A DNA stretch of 64,000 nucleotides from Burkholderiaceae bacterium (GTDB lineage Bacteria > Pseudomonadota > Gammaproteobacteria > Burkholderiales > Burkholderiaceae_C): assembly GCA_023954035.1 (NCBI GenBank), contig JAMLIT010000013.1, forward strand, positions 1 to 64,000, read 5' to 3'. The position numbers and the translations under genes are program-made. Of this stretch, positions 10,069 through 19,500 are shown piece by piece; positions within the stretch are counted from its first letter, which is position 1, and each line of letters opens with the position of its first letter. Below the pieces are notes generated by a model. The model saw nothing but the letters and a program-made list of their open reading frames with translations, ran no database searches and was not told the origin of the DNA.

Positions 10069-12216
10069 TCAGATCGCCAGCGGGTCCACATCCACCAGCC
10101 AGCGCACCAGGCCTTTGTGGGCAGGATCGGCGCGGGTGCTGCGCAGCACGCCCTGCCAGGCCGCCAAAAAGTGCTGCAGCGCCGGACGGCTGCTGCTTTC
10201 GATCAGCATCTGCGCACGCTCGACGCCGGCGACGCGCTGCACCACCAGCGGCACCGGCGGATAGAGGCTGACATGCTCCAGCCCCGGCAGTGCCGCAGCG
10301 CGCGCTGCCTGCGCCGCCGCAGTCAGAAAACCCTGGGCCACGGGCTGCGTGCGCGCGTCGGCGCGCACCAGGGCCTGGAAAGCAAACGGCGGCATGCTGG
10401 CCTGCCGGCGCTCGGTGAGCTGCTGCGCGGCAAAGGCCGGGTAGTCGTGGCGGCGCAGGGCCTCGTACACCGGATGCGTGGGATGGTGGGTCTGCACCCA
10501 CATCTCGCAGGGCGCGCCGCGCTCGGCCATCCAGGCGGCGTCGCGTCCGGCGCGGCCTGCGGCCTGCATCAGCAAGGCAAACAGGCGCTCGGGCGCACGG
10601 AAGTCGCTGGAGAAAAGCGCACCGTCGGGCTGCACGGCAGCCACCAGGCTGACGCGGCGAAAGTCATGGCCCTTGGCGATCATCTGCGTTCCCACCAGCA
10701 CATCCACCTCGCCCGCATGCACCTGCGCCAGCTGGCTTTGCAGCGCGCCGGCAGCGCGCGTGCTGTCGGCGTCGATGCGGGCAATGCGCACCGGGCTGCC
10801 ATCGGCGCGCTGCACGCCGGCGAGCAGGGCGGCCAATTGCTCTTCAAGCTGCTCGGTGCCACGCCCGATGGGGACGATGTCGGGGTTGCCGCAGGCCGGG
10901 CAGGCGCGCGGCACGCGCTGGGCAAAGCCGCAGTGGTGGCAGCGCAGGCTGCGGTCGATCTTGTGGAACACCTGGTGCGCGCTGCAGTGCGGGCAGTCGC
11001 TCTTCCAGTCGCAGTCGCTGCAGGTGAGCACCGGCGCATAGCCGCGCCGGTTGAGCAGCACCATGCATTGCTCGCCGCGCTGCACGCGTTCGGTGATGGC
11101 GGCCAGCAGCGGGGCCGAGAACACGGTGCGGTGCGGTTGCTGGCCCATGTCGACGCGGCGCACGCGCGGCAATGCGGCAGCGCCAATGCGGCTCGGCATG
11201 GCCAGGCGCAGGTAGCGCCCGCCCTCGGGATCTTCCAGGCAGGGCGGGCGGCTGGCGTGCCAGCTCTCAAGCGAGGGCGTGGCCGAACCCAGCACCACCT
11301 TGGCGCCGCAGGCGTGGCCGCGCCAGATGGCGAGATCGCGCGCCGAATAGCGCGCGCCCTCCTGCTGCTTGTAGCTGGCGTCGTGCTCCTCGTCGACGAC
11401 GATCAGCGCCAGGCCGGGCATCGACGCAAACACCGCCATGCGCGTGCCCAGCACGATGCGCGCCTGCCCGCTGTGCGCCGCCAGCCAACTCTTGAGCCGC
11501 TGCGGATTCGTCATGCCGCTGTGCAGCGACACCACCTGGCCGGCGCCAAAGCGGGCGACAAAACGCTCTTCGAGCTGCGGGGTGAGGTTGATCTCGGGCA
11601 CCATGACCAGCGCCTGGGCCGCCGGGTCGGCCTGCAGCAGCTCCTGCACGCAGCGCAGGTACACCTCGGTCTTGCCGCTGCCGGTGCTGCCGAACAGCAG
11701 GAAGGGGCCGATTTTTGAAGAAATTTGGGCTCTAGCGCTTTCCTGTTCTGCGCTGAGAGCTATCAATTCAATAGCATTTGCCTCTTTAGCTTGGGCGGCA
11801 GGCCGGCGCAGGCGGCGCGCCAGTTGCTCGGGCCCCAGCGTGCGCAACTGGGCTGGCAGAGCGGCCAGCGCCACTTCGCCCAGGCTGCGCTGGTAGTAGC
11901 GCGCGGCAAAGGCCACCAGCGCACGCCAGTCGGCACCCAGCGGCGCCACGCCGCCCAGCACGCCGGCCACGGCGCGCAACTGGGTGGGTGCTGGCGCTTG
12001 TGCGTCGGTGTCGGCATCCCAGACCACACCCAGCACCTCGCGCTGGCCCAGCGGCACGCGCACCAGTGTTCCGGGCGCCAGCAGCGTGGCCGAACGGTAG
12101 CTCAGCAGTTCGCCGATGGCGCTGTGCGCTGGCGTATGTACCGCGACCTGCACGGTGCAGGACGCATCGTCGCTTGCGCGTTCTGCTTCATCCTCTTTTT
12201 CCGCTTTGGGATGCAA
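10069..12216 (-). CDS. priA: Primosomal replication-restart helicase PriA
   Basis: PriA reloads the replisome at stalled forks. The 715-residue product has an N-terminal DNA-binding domain, Walker A GSTGSGKT at 176-183 and DEEH box (VVDEEHDASYKQQ). Two zinc-binding cysteine clusters follow (CSDC..CPHC..CHHC..CPAC), then the C-terminal helicase half with GTQMIAKGHDF and QAAGRAGR. The apparent start at 12216 is a TTG; no ATG exists near the N-terminus, and a GTG at about 12153 is the alternative. Residues 146-165, just before the Walker A loop and including the conserved LSAEQ, are encoded by a copy of the dispersed repeat read in frame. The ATPase operon follows 3 bases downstream. Confidence 0.93.
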   Translation of the reverse strand: MHPKAEKEDEAERASDDASCTVQVAVHTPAHSAIGELLSYRSATLLAPGTLVRVPLGQREVLGVVWDADTDAQAPAPTQLRAVAGVLGGVAPLGADWRALVAFAARYYQRSLGEVALAALPAQLRTLGPEQLARRLRRPAAQAKEANAIELIALSAEQESARAQISSKIGPFLLFGSTGSGKTEVYLRCVQELLQADPAAQALVMVPEINLTPQLEERFVARFGAGQVVSLHSGMTNPQRLKSWLAAHSGQARIVLGTRMAVFASMPGLALIVVDEEHDASYKQQEGARYSARDLAIWRGHACGAKVVLGSATPSLESWHASRPPCLEDPEGGRYLRLAMPSRIGAAALPRVRRVDMGQQPHRTVFSAPLLAAITERVQRGEQCMVLLNRRGYAPVLTCSDCDWKSDCPHCSAHQVFHKIDRSLRCHHCGFAQRVPRACPACGNPDIVPIGRGTEQLEEQLAALLAGVQRADGSPVRIARIDADSTRAAGALQSQLAQVHAGEVDVLVGTQMIAKGHDFRRVSLVAAVQPDGALFSSDFRAPERLFALLMQAAGRAGRDAAWMAERGAPCEMWVQTHHPTHPVYEALRRHDYPAFAAQQLTERRQASMPPFAFQALVRADARTQPVAQGFLTAAAQAARAAALPGLEHVSLYPPVPLVVQRVAGVERAQMLIESSSRPALQHFLAAWQGVLRSTRADPAHKGLVRWLVDVDPLAI
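11721..11780 (+). repeat. Dispersed ~58-bp repeat, copy 3 (in frame inside priA)
   Basis: It reads GGGCTCTAGCGCTT, a variable loop, GCGCTGAGAGCTATC, then AATAGCATT on the plus strand. It aligns without gaps to copies at 16364-16421 and 57763-57820. On the minus strand it encodes PriA residues 146-165 without interrupting the frame. Confidence 0.75.
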
Positions 12217-12257
12217 GTGGCTGATCTTTCAGGGGTTTTTAAAGAGTCCAGATTTTC

Positions 12258-12278
12258 TGTGGATAACTTTGTGGACAG
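12258..12278 (+). promoter_or_regulatory. Two direct DnaA-box-like 9-mers upstream of priA
   Basis: A perfect DnaA box TGTGGATAA is at 12258-12266. A second, near-match TGTGGACAG lies at 12270-12278 in the same orientation, with a 12-base period, about 40-60 bases upstream of the priA start. This could be a DnaA-responsive promoter element; two boxes are too few for an origin, and no AT-rich unwinding region or dnaA gene is nearby. Functional role is inference. Confidence 0.4.
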
Positions 12279-12381
12279 GTCGCCAGAGCCGCCCCCAAAG
12301 CCCCGTCCACTGAGCCTTTGCTTGGGCTGCACAGCTTTTCAGCAGTGCCGGCCCTTCTATATGAATCAAGCACTTAGCCGT

Positions 12382-12418
12382 CCAGGGGTAGGCGCTGTCC
12401 GACGCCGCAAGCCCCTGG
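12382..12418. other. Inverted repeat in the hemE-priA gap
   Basis: Arms CCAGGGG (12382-12388) and CCCCTGG (12412-12418) enclose a second GGCG/CGCC pair, so a two-part stem is possible. Another short inverted repeat, GCACACT...AGTGTGC, follows near 12429-12451. Neither is followed by a T-run in the direction of priA or hemE transcription, so I do not call a terminator. Confidence 0.4.
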
Positions 12419-12477
12419 GCCGGTGCTAGCACACTTGCAGCCGCAGTGTGCACAAGTGGCAAAAAAAATGCTCCGTG

Positions 12478-13590
12478 TCAAGCCCCGCGCATCGCCCGCG
12501 ATTGTTGGTGCACCGCTTCGACCAGCGCGGCAACGTGCTCGGGCGGCGTGAACTGGCTGATGCCGTGGCCCAGGTTGAAGATGTGGGTCGGGCCGGTCGT
12601 GCTGCGGTCGGTGTGCGGCGCGCCAAAGCTCTCCAGCACCTTGCGCACCTGGATTTCAATCTGCGCCGGGGGCGCAAACAGCACGTTGGGGTCAATGTTG
12701 CCCTGCAGCGCCTTGCCCGGCCCGCCCGCCACACCGCCCACCAGCGCGCGTGCCTTGGCCAGATTGGCCGTCCAGTCCAGGCCCAGCACCTCGCAGTCCA
12801 GCGGCGCCATGTCTTCCAGCCACAGGGCGCCGCCCTTGGTGAAGACGATGCGCGGTACGTCCTGCCCGTCCGGGCCATGGCGCTTGAGCTGCGCCAGCAC
12901 GCGGCGGGTGTATTCCAGGCTGAACTCCTGGAACGCGCCGTCGGCCAGCACGCCGCCCCAGCTGTCGAACACCATCACGGCCTGGGCGCCAGCGTCGATC
13001 TGGGCGTTCAGGTACTGCGCCACGGCGTCGGCGTTCACGGCCAGGATGCGGTGCATCAGGTCGGGGCGGCTGTACATCAGGCTCTTGACCAGGCGGTAGT
13101 CGTCGCTGCCCTTGCCCTCGACCATGTAGCAGGCCAGCGTCCAGGGGCTGCCGGAAAAACCAATCAGCGGCACGCGGCCGTTCAAGGCCTTGCGAATGCT
13201 GGTGACGGCGTCGAACACGTAGCGCAGCTTCTCCATGTCGGGTACGGCCAGCGCGCCCACGTCGGCCTCCTCGCGCACCGTTTTGGCAAAGCGCGGGCCT
13301 TCGCCCTCGGCAAAGGTCAGGCCCAGGCCCATGGCGTCGGGCACGGTGAGGATGTCGGAAAACAGAATGGCCGCGTCCAGCGGGAAACGCTCCAGCGGTT
13401 GCAGCGTCACTTCGGTGGCGTAGTCCACGTTGGTGGCCAGGCCCATGAAGCTGCCCGCCTTGGCGCGTGTCGCCTTGTACTCGGGCAGGTAGCGCCCCGC
13501 CTGGCGCATCAGCCACAAGGGCGTGTAGTCGGTGGCCTGGCGGCGGCAGGCGCGCAAAAAGGTGTCGTTGGTAAGGGGTGCAAAGCTCAT
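12478..13590 (-). CDS. hemE: Uroporphyrinogen decarboxylase
   Basis: This cytoplasmic enzyme removes four carboxylates from uroporphyrinogen III to give coproporphyrinogen III in heme synthesis. The 370-residue protein carries the family's first signature [15 protein letters not shown] near residues 24-38, with the conserved arginine that holds substrate carboxylates. It also has the second signature around [17 protein letters not shown], and the catalytic aspartate region ILFSDIL. Length and ends are normal. It stands alone, separated from priA by about 260 bases. Confidence 0.97.
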   Translation of the reverse strand: MSFAPLTNDTFLRACRRQATDYTPLWLMRQAGRYLPEYKATRAKAGSFMGLATNVDYATEVTLQPLERFPLDAAILFSDILTVPDAMGLGLTFAEGEGPRFAKTVREEADVGALAVPDMEKLRYVFDAVTSIRKALNGRVPLIGFSGSPWTLACYMVEGKGSDDYRLVKSLMYSRPDLMHRILAVNADAVAQYLNAQIDAGAQAVMVFDSWGGVLADGAFQEFSLEYTRRVLAQLKRHGPDGQDVPRIVFTKGGALWLEDMAPLDCEVLGLDWTANLAKARALVGGVAGGPGKALQGNIDPNVLFAPPAQIEIQVRKVLESFGAPHTDRSTTGPTHIFNLGHGISQFTPPEHVAALVEAVHQQSRAMRGA

Positions 13591-13650
13591 GGGGGGATTG
13601 TCGCCGAGTGCCGGTCGGCGGCGGGGGAGACCGCGCCCCCGCTCATCCCT

Positions 13651-14160
13651 TCAGGGCAACCACAGCTTGAGCATGGCCGGGCTGGGCAGGCCCACGCTGC
13701 GCTGCAGCGAGCCATCGCGACCGAGCAGGACGATGTAGGGCGCGGCGCCGGTCCACTCGGGGTCGACGCTGCGCCGCAGCGCAGCCTCGTCGCCGTGGAA
13801 GGCATACAGCCGCGTCAGCCCCAGGTAGCGGGTGGCGCCCAGCTCGATGGCGCGCAGGCCTTCTGCGTCCATCACCACGGCCGCCAGCTCCACCGGCCGG
13901 TGCGCGTCCATGACGAAACTGCGCAGCTGCTCGAAGGTGTCGGGGCAGTCGCGGCAGGTCCGGGTGGTGAACAGGTAGGCCGCCGGCCGCGGGCCTTTTT
14001 CAACCAGCCGGGTCCAACTTTCGGCATCAAAAGGAGCTATCGAAGTGATAGCTATCGAATTCGACCGGGCGAGCGCCAGAGGCGGGTTAACCCCCAAAAC
14101 CAGGGCCGCTGCCGCCAGCGCCAGCCAGGCGCCGCGCCGTGTTGTGCAAGCTGTTTTCAT
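13651..14160 (-). CDS. Exported thioredoxin-fold protein with a CRDC motif
   Basis: The 169-residue product begins with a signal-peptide-like stretch (basic MKTACTTRRG, hydrophobic AWLALAAAALVLG, LALA). A thioredoxin-like domain follows with CRDC at residues 69-72. The cis-proline loop is near WTGAAPYIVLLGRDG. It lies directly downstream of dsbD on the same strand, so it probably receives electrons from DsbD in the periplasm. This is inference: CRDC is not one of the standard DsbC/DsbG/CcmG motifs. Residues 35-44 are encoded by a short copy of the dispersed repeat. Confidence 0.75.
   Translation of the reverse strand: MKTACTTRRGAWLALAAAALVLGVNPPLALARSNSIAITSIAPFDAESWTRLVEKGPRPAAYLFTTRTCRDCPDTFEQLRSFVMDAHRPVELAAVVMDAEGLRAIELGATRYLGLTRLYAFHGDEAALRRSVDPEWTGAAPYIVLLGRDGSLQRSVGLPSPAMLKLWLP
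14028..14057 (+). repeat. Short form of the dispersed repeat, copy 4 (inside the thioredoxin-like gene)
   Basis: Only the 3' half of the repeat is recognisable: AGGAGCTATCGAAGTGATAG followed by CTATCG, an inverted AGCTATC..GATAGCT pair. It encodes residues 35-44 just after the signal peptide of the host gene. Chance similarity is possible for so short a match. Confidence 0.45.
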
Positions 14161-14231
14161 GCGCTGTAGATCTTTGCTGCGTCTTGCGACATTACCACCG
14201 TGCGCCGCTGCTGCGCCACATGGCCGGGCGG

Positions 14232-16451
14232 CTACAGCGCGGCGAGCGCGGCCTGTACCTCGCGCTTGCTCAGGATTTCGCTCAGCACCACGGGGGGCCG
14301 GCCCTGGGCGTACAGCACATACACCGGCACACCGCTGCGGCCAAGCGCGCTCAGGGCGGCGGTAATGGCGGGGTCGCGCCGCGTCCAGTCGGCGCGCAGC
14401 AGCGCGACCCGGCGCTGGGCGAAGTCGGCCAGCACCTCGGAATCGGCCAGCGTGGTGCGCTTGTTGTACTGGCAGGTGACGCACCAGGCGGCGGTGAAGT
14501 CGACAAACACGGGCTGGCCGCCTTGGGTCAGCTCTGCCACGCGCTGGGAAGACCAGGGCTGCCACGCGCCGGCTTGGGCTGCAGTGGGTGCCATGTTCTG
14601 CAGCGGTTGGACGACGTGCGGCCCCAGCGCGCCGCCCAGCCAGACCCCCAGAACCAGCAGCACGGACGCCAGCACGGTGCGGGTGCGGCCGGCGAGCGTC
14701 AGCGCCCACACCAGGCTGCTGCCCGCCACCAGCAGCGCCAGCAGCGCGCCCGCGCCGTCGACGCCGCTTTGCTGGCCCAGCACCCACACCAGCCAGACCA
14801 CGGTGGCAAACATCGGAAACGCCATGGCGCGGCGGAAGGTGTCCATCCAGGGGCCGGGGCGCGGCAGCCGGTGGGCCAACGCCGGGACGAAACCCGCCAA
14901 CAGATACGGCAAGGCCATGCCCAGCCCCAGAGCGCCAAACACCGCCAGTGCCTTCGCCGAGGGCATGGCGACGGCAAAGCCGAGCGATGCGCCCATGAAC
15001 GGCGCGGTGCAGGGCGAGGCGACGGCGACCGCCACCACCCCCGAGAGCAGGGCATCGGCCACGGGGTGGCGCGCCTGCAGCGTGGCCAGGCGGCCAGGCA
15101 CAAACTGGCCAAACTCGAAAACGCCGGCAAAGTTCAGCGCAATCAGCGTGAACAGGCCCGCCAGCAGCGCCACCACCAGAGGCGACTGCAGCTGAAAGCC
15201 CCAGCCCAATTGCTCGCCCGCCGCGCGCAGCGCCAGCAGCAGACCGCCGAGCGCCAGAAACGACAGCACCACGCCCGCGGTGTACGCCAGCGCGGCCAGA
15301 CGCTGGGCGCGCGGCTGGCCACCGTGCTGCGCCAGCGCCAGCAGCTTGATGGCGAGCACCGGGAACACGCAGGGCATCAGGTTGAGCAGCAGGCCGCCCA
15401 GCAGGCCGCCAAGCAGCGCTGCGGCCAGGCCGGCCAGCGAGGGTGGGGGCACCACGGCTGCCGTCTGCGCCGCCAGGCGGTTGGCTTCCAGCGCCGCCGC
15501 CAGGGCGGGTGAGACTTCGGCGCGCACCGCGCCGGCACTCCAGGGTGTTTGCACGCTGGCCACACTGCGCCAGCCGACAGCGCCGTCCACCCGCGCACCG
15601 TCCGCACGCGCCAACACCACGGGCACGCTCTCGGGAGCCGCCTCGTGCTCGGGCGAGAGCGGGGTGTCGGCCGTCCACACCGCGCCGTCCCAGGCCTGGC
15701 TCCAGTCCTTGCCGGTCTCGGCCGCCGGCACCAGCACGCCGGGGGTTTCAGCAAACAGGTCCAGCACCTGGCCCTGCAGCGCCGCAGGCAGGCCGGCCAC
15801 GCGCCAGTGCAGGCGCTCGCCTTCGGCGCGCACACTGGCGTCGCCCGCGTTGGCCTGCGGCTGGGCCGCCTGGGCGCTGGCGAAGCGCGCTGCGTCCACC
15901 GCCGTAGAGCTGCGCAGCGGCACGTTGATTTCAAAGTTGCCCTCTTCGGGAATGCATTCCACGCGGCACACCAGCCAGCTTGCGTGCAGGCGCACGGTGA
16001 GCGTGTCGCCCGCGCCGGCAAGCAGCGGCGCCTTGAAGGCCTGCGACACCTGCAGCGGCACCGCCAGCAGCACCTCGCCCTCGTAGCCGTAGTTCGCCAG
16101 CGGACCGATGCGAATGCGTTTTGGCACGGGCCAGGCGATTTCGCCTACGTCCACGCCGGAGGGCAACTGCCAGCTCAGTTCGGTGGGAAGACCCGAGTCG
16201 CCAGGGTTTTTCCAGTAGGTGTGCCAGCCCGGTTGGTGCGCGATGACCAGGCCCAGCCATGCGCTCTCGCCAGGTGCCAGCCCTTCGGGCGCGTGCGCCA
16301 CCAGTTCGGCGCGCACGCGCGGTGTGGTGACCACCGCACTGGCGGAGGTGCCAGAATTTAGATTAAATTGGGCTCTGGCGCTTGATGGGTAAGCGCTGAT
16401 AGCTATAAAAAATATAGTTATCAGGCAGCGAAAAACAAGAAGAGTGCGCAT
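14232..16451 (-). CDS. dsbD: Thiol:disulfide interchange protein DsbD
   Basis: This inner-membrane protein moves electrons from cytoplasmic thioredoxin to periplasmic thiol proteins. Its 739 residues have three parts. The N-terminal periplasmic domain has the cysteine pair in VCRVECIPEEG. The eight-helix membrane domain has NLMPCVFPV and VASPCTAPFMG, the two cysteines facing each other. The C-terminal thioredoxin domain has WCVTC. The start at 16451 gives a proper signal peptide; the longer form adds ten hydrophilic residues. Residues 11-30, which make up the hydrophobic core and the ARAQ cleavage region, are encoded by a copy of the dispersed repeat. Confidence 0.94.
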   Translation of the reverse strand: MRTLLVFRCLITIFFIAISAYPSSARAQFNLNSGTSASAVVTTPRVRAELVAHAPEGLAPGESAWLGLVIAHQPGWHTYWKNPGDSGLPTELSWQLPSGVDVGEIAWPVPKRIRIGPLANYGYEGEVLLAVPLQVSQAFKAPLLAGAGDTLTVRLHASWLVCRVECIPEEGNFEINVPLRSSTAVDAARFASAQAAQPQANAGDASVRAEGERLHWRVAGLPAALQGQVLDLFAETPGVLVPAAETGKDWSQAWDGAVWTADTPLSPEHEAAPESVPVVLARADGARVDGAVGWRSVASVQTPWSAGAVRAEVSPALAAALEANRLAAQTAAVVPPPSLAGLAAALLGGLLGGLLLNLMPCVFPVLAIKLLALAQHGGQPRAQRLAALAYTAGVVLSFLALGGLLLALRAAGEQLGWGFQLQSPLVVALLAGLFTLIALNFAGVFEFGQFVPGRLATLQARHPVADALLSGVVAVAVASPCTAPFMGASLGFAVAMPSAKALAVFGALGLGMALPYLLAGFVPALAHRLPRPGPWMDTFRRAMAFPMFATVVWLVWVLGQQSGVDGAGALLALLVAGSSLVWALTLAGRTRTVLASVLLVLGVWLGGALGPHVVQPLQNMAPTAAQAGAWQPWSSQRVAELTQGGQPVFVDFTAAWCVTCQYNKRTTLADSEVLADFAQRRVALLRADWTRRDPAITAALSALGRSGVPVYVLYAQGRPPVVLSEILSKREVQAALAAL
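16364..16421 (+). repeat. Dispersed ~58-bp repeat, copy 5 (encodes the DsbD signal peptide)
   Basis: A clean copy: GGGCTCTGGCGCTT, a loop, AAGCGCTGATAGCTATAA, then ATATAGTTAT. GCGCTT and AAGCGC form a perfect stem. Compared by eye with 57763-57820 it matches at 37 of 57 ungapped positions. On the minus strand it supplies DsbD residues 11-30. Confidence 0.8.
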
Positions 16452-16542
16452 GGATGCAGAGTGTGAGCACCCGGACCGCACTTGGTTCCGGGGCTTGGGG
16501 ATCAGCGCGCCGAGCGCAGCAGCCCTGCGCGCGGCAAAGAAG

Positions 16543-19500
16543 TTATTGTGCCGCCAGGCTCAATTGGGCTTGCGGCGTCCAGTTTCCATCCGGCGTCACC
16601 GCCTTGGGCGCTGCCAGGAACAAGCGGGCCTCGGGCAGCTTCTGCGCCGCCAGATAGGTCTTGACGGCCTGCCCGCGCTGCGCAGCGAGTTCCAGCGCCA
16701 GGCCTTCGGTCGCGGCGGGCAGGTGCGCCAGCAGCAACGCTTCCATCTCGGCCACGGGCAAATCCTTGGCCATGCCGACGAGGTTGCGCGGCTTGGGCAT
16801 GTCGGCGCGGCCATAAGCGGCCTTCAGCAGCGCGGGGTATTCGGCCGCCTGCACGGGCGATTTGTCCTGCGGCGACGCACGGCGTTTTTCGGCCTGCACC
16901 AGCTGCGCCAGGCGCTCGCGCTGCAGTGCCTCGCGTTCGCGCGCCAGGCTGGCGGTGCCGGTGACCGTCATGCGCAGGGCGGGGCGCGCGGCCAGGGCCT
17001 TGGCCAGTTTGTCCAGCCCCTGCCTGGCCTGCGGCGTCAGCGCGGCGCTGCCGGGGGCAAACGCCACGCTGCTGAGTTCGTCGCCCCCGCCCAGTGCACT
17101 CGCCAGCAGGCTGAACGGGGCGGTGATGGCCTTGCCGATCAGGTTGACGATGATCTTGAAGATCACCGGGCCCAGCTTGAACTGCGGGTCGTTGAGCGAG
17201 CCGCTGATCGGCAAGTCCAGGTCAATCACACCATGGCTGTCCGACAGCAGGGCCACCGCCAGCTTGACCGGCAGGCTGTTGGGTGCGTTCGCCACCGGAT
17301 CGCCAAATGTGAGCTGGTTGAGCACCAGCTTGTTGCTGGCGGTCAGTTGGCCGCTGGGAAGCACCTCGTAGGCCACATCCATGCTGAGCTTGCCGCGCTC
17401 AATGCCGTGGCCGGCGTACTTCACCGAATAGGGCGAGAGCGGCGGCAGCTCCAGATCGCGCACCTTGGCCTGAATGTCGAGCGCCAGCGGCTTGGCGAGC
17501 GGGTTGAGCTTGCCGCTGACTTCCAGCGAGGCCGAGCCCTCGGCCCGCCCACGCAGCTCCAGATCGGCCAGCACGGGCTCGCCGCCGGCGGTCTGCGACG
17601 AAAATGCACTGAGCTTGCCGGTCAGCTCACTCAAGTCGGCTGAGTAATTGGGCTTGATGAAATAGTCCGAGAACAGCACCTTGCCGTTGACCAGGCTCAT
17701 GGGGCCGAACTGCAGCACCGGGGCCAGCGGGTCGGGCGCGCCGGCCTGGGCCACTGCAGGTGTGGCCGGAGCCGCAGGAGCGGCCTGCGCTGAAGTCGCA
17801 GTCGCTGAAGCAACTGTGTCAGCAGCGGGGGGTATCGCCCCCTGGCCTGGTGTCTTCACCAGTTGGTCCAGATTGATGCGGCCGGTCTCGTCAATGGACA
17901 GGCGCGCGTAAAAATCGGCCAGGCTGGTTTCCTTGACCTCCACGCGCGGTGCGGTGTCGGGGACGAGTTTTACGTTGAGTCCACGCAGGCCCAGGCTCTT
18001 CCAGGCCAGCAGTTCTTCGCCCACCTGCGAAGCCGTCTTGGCCGTGGCAGCGCCGGTGCTGTTGGCCCGCAGCTGGTCGATGGCGGCGTCGCCGCTCAGG
18101 CTGAGCGTATTCCCGCGCCCGGTTTGCGCAAAGGCCAGGTCGCCGCGAAAACCGGCTTCGCCCTGCAGCAGCTCAATCGCGAGCCGGTCGGCCAGGTAGC
18201 CGTCGAGCGCTTGCAAGGGCAGGCGGCTGGCGTCCAGTTGGCCTTGGGTGGCGAAGGGCTGGGGCGTCAGCGTGCCCTTGTAGCTGAGCGTTCCGGCATC
18301 CTCTTTTCCCGTTCCCGTGCCCACGCGAGCCGAGACGGTGAAGGCTTCGGGTTGGCTGCCATCGAGCGCCAGCTTGCTGGCTTGCAAGGCCAGGGCCGAG
18401 ACGCTGAGCGCCACCGGGCGCGGCTGGCTGCGGTCGGCAAAGCCGAGCTTGCCGCCTTCGACGCTGGCTTGGGCGATCTGCACGCGCCACGGGCGCGCGG
18501 CGGTATCGGGGGGAGCGCTGGTGCTCGAAGCGCTGGCAGGGGCATCCTTGAGCCAGCGCTCGAACATCCAGCGGCCGTCGGCGCCGCGCTCCACGCGGGT
18601 CTGGGGCTGGGAAATGGCGAGGCGCTCAATGCCCACCGTACGGCCATCGAGGTTCACTTTGGCGCCCTCAAGCGCGATCTGGCTCACGCTGGCGAGGCTG
18701 GCCTTGCCTTGCTTGAGCGCGAGCTGCGAGACGCTCAGCGGCCCCACGTCCAGCGTGACGCCGGTTGCGCCCGGCTTGCCGGCGGCCGCTGCGTCCCACT
18801 GCACGCCAAGATCGCCGTTGATCTGGCCGACCAGTTCGGGTTCCAGGGTGTTGGCCAGGTAGGGCGCGGCCAGCGCCAGGCCAAGGTCTTTCACCGACAG
18901 CTTGAGCTGCGCAGTCTGGTCGCTGGCCTGGCCCTCGAAGGCGAGCGTGCTCCCCTGCAGGCCCAGCGCGCCGTGAAACGGAAACGGCCTTTGAAATGGA
19001 AACGCGATGGCGCTGGCCTCGAAACTGAGCCCTGCGGCCACCAGCGCGGCGGCAGGGCGCGTGCTCTGGTCGGCCCAGTGGACCGTGCCCTGGCGCACGG
19101 CGATCTGTGCGACCGAGATCGACCAGGCTGGTGCTTTCGGCGCCTGGGCCTTGGCGCCGCTCGCTGCCTGGCTTGCTGCAGGTGCGGACGGCGCGGAAGC
19201 GGCGGGGCTGGTGGGGGCGGGCTTGGGCGTTGGGGCGGGCGTGGCCAGTTGCGCCAGGTTGAGGACGCCAGCCGCATCGCGCGCTGCGCTGAGCAGCGGT
19301 GCATCCAGTTCGATGCTGCCCAGGCGCACCACATGGTCCAGCGGCCGCACGTCGTCCAGTGCCACGCTCAGGCGGTCCCAGGAAAGCAGCGCTTGCTGGC
19401 TGCGATCGGCGATCTGCACCTTGCGGGCCTGGGCCGTGCCGGTCAGTTTCACTGCAACTTCGGGCTTTTGCTCGAAGGCGAGTTTCAGGTTCAGGTCAAG

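Noticed and set aside
12217..12477. Replication origin suggested by DnaA boxes
   Set aside because: Only two boxes, no AT-rich unwinding region, and no dnaA, dnaN, gidA or parAB nearby.
13651..15678. 675-codon minus-strand frame running through dsbD into the thioredoxin-like gene
   Set aside because: Only its last 169 codons (from 14160) form a real gene with signal peptide and CRDC. The upstream part overlaps dsbD out of frame.
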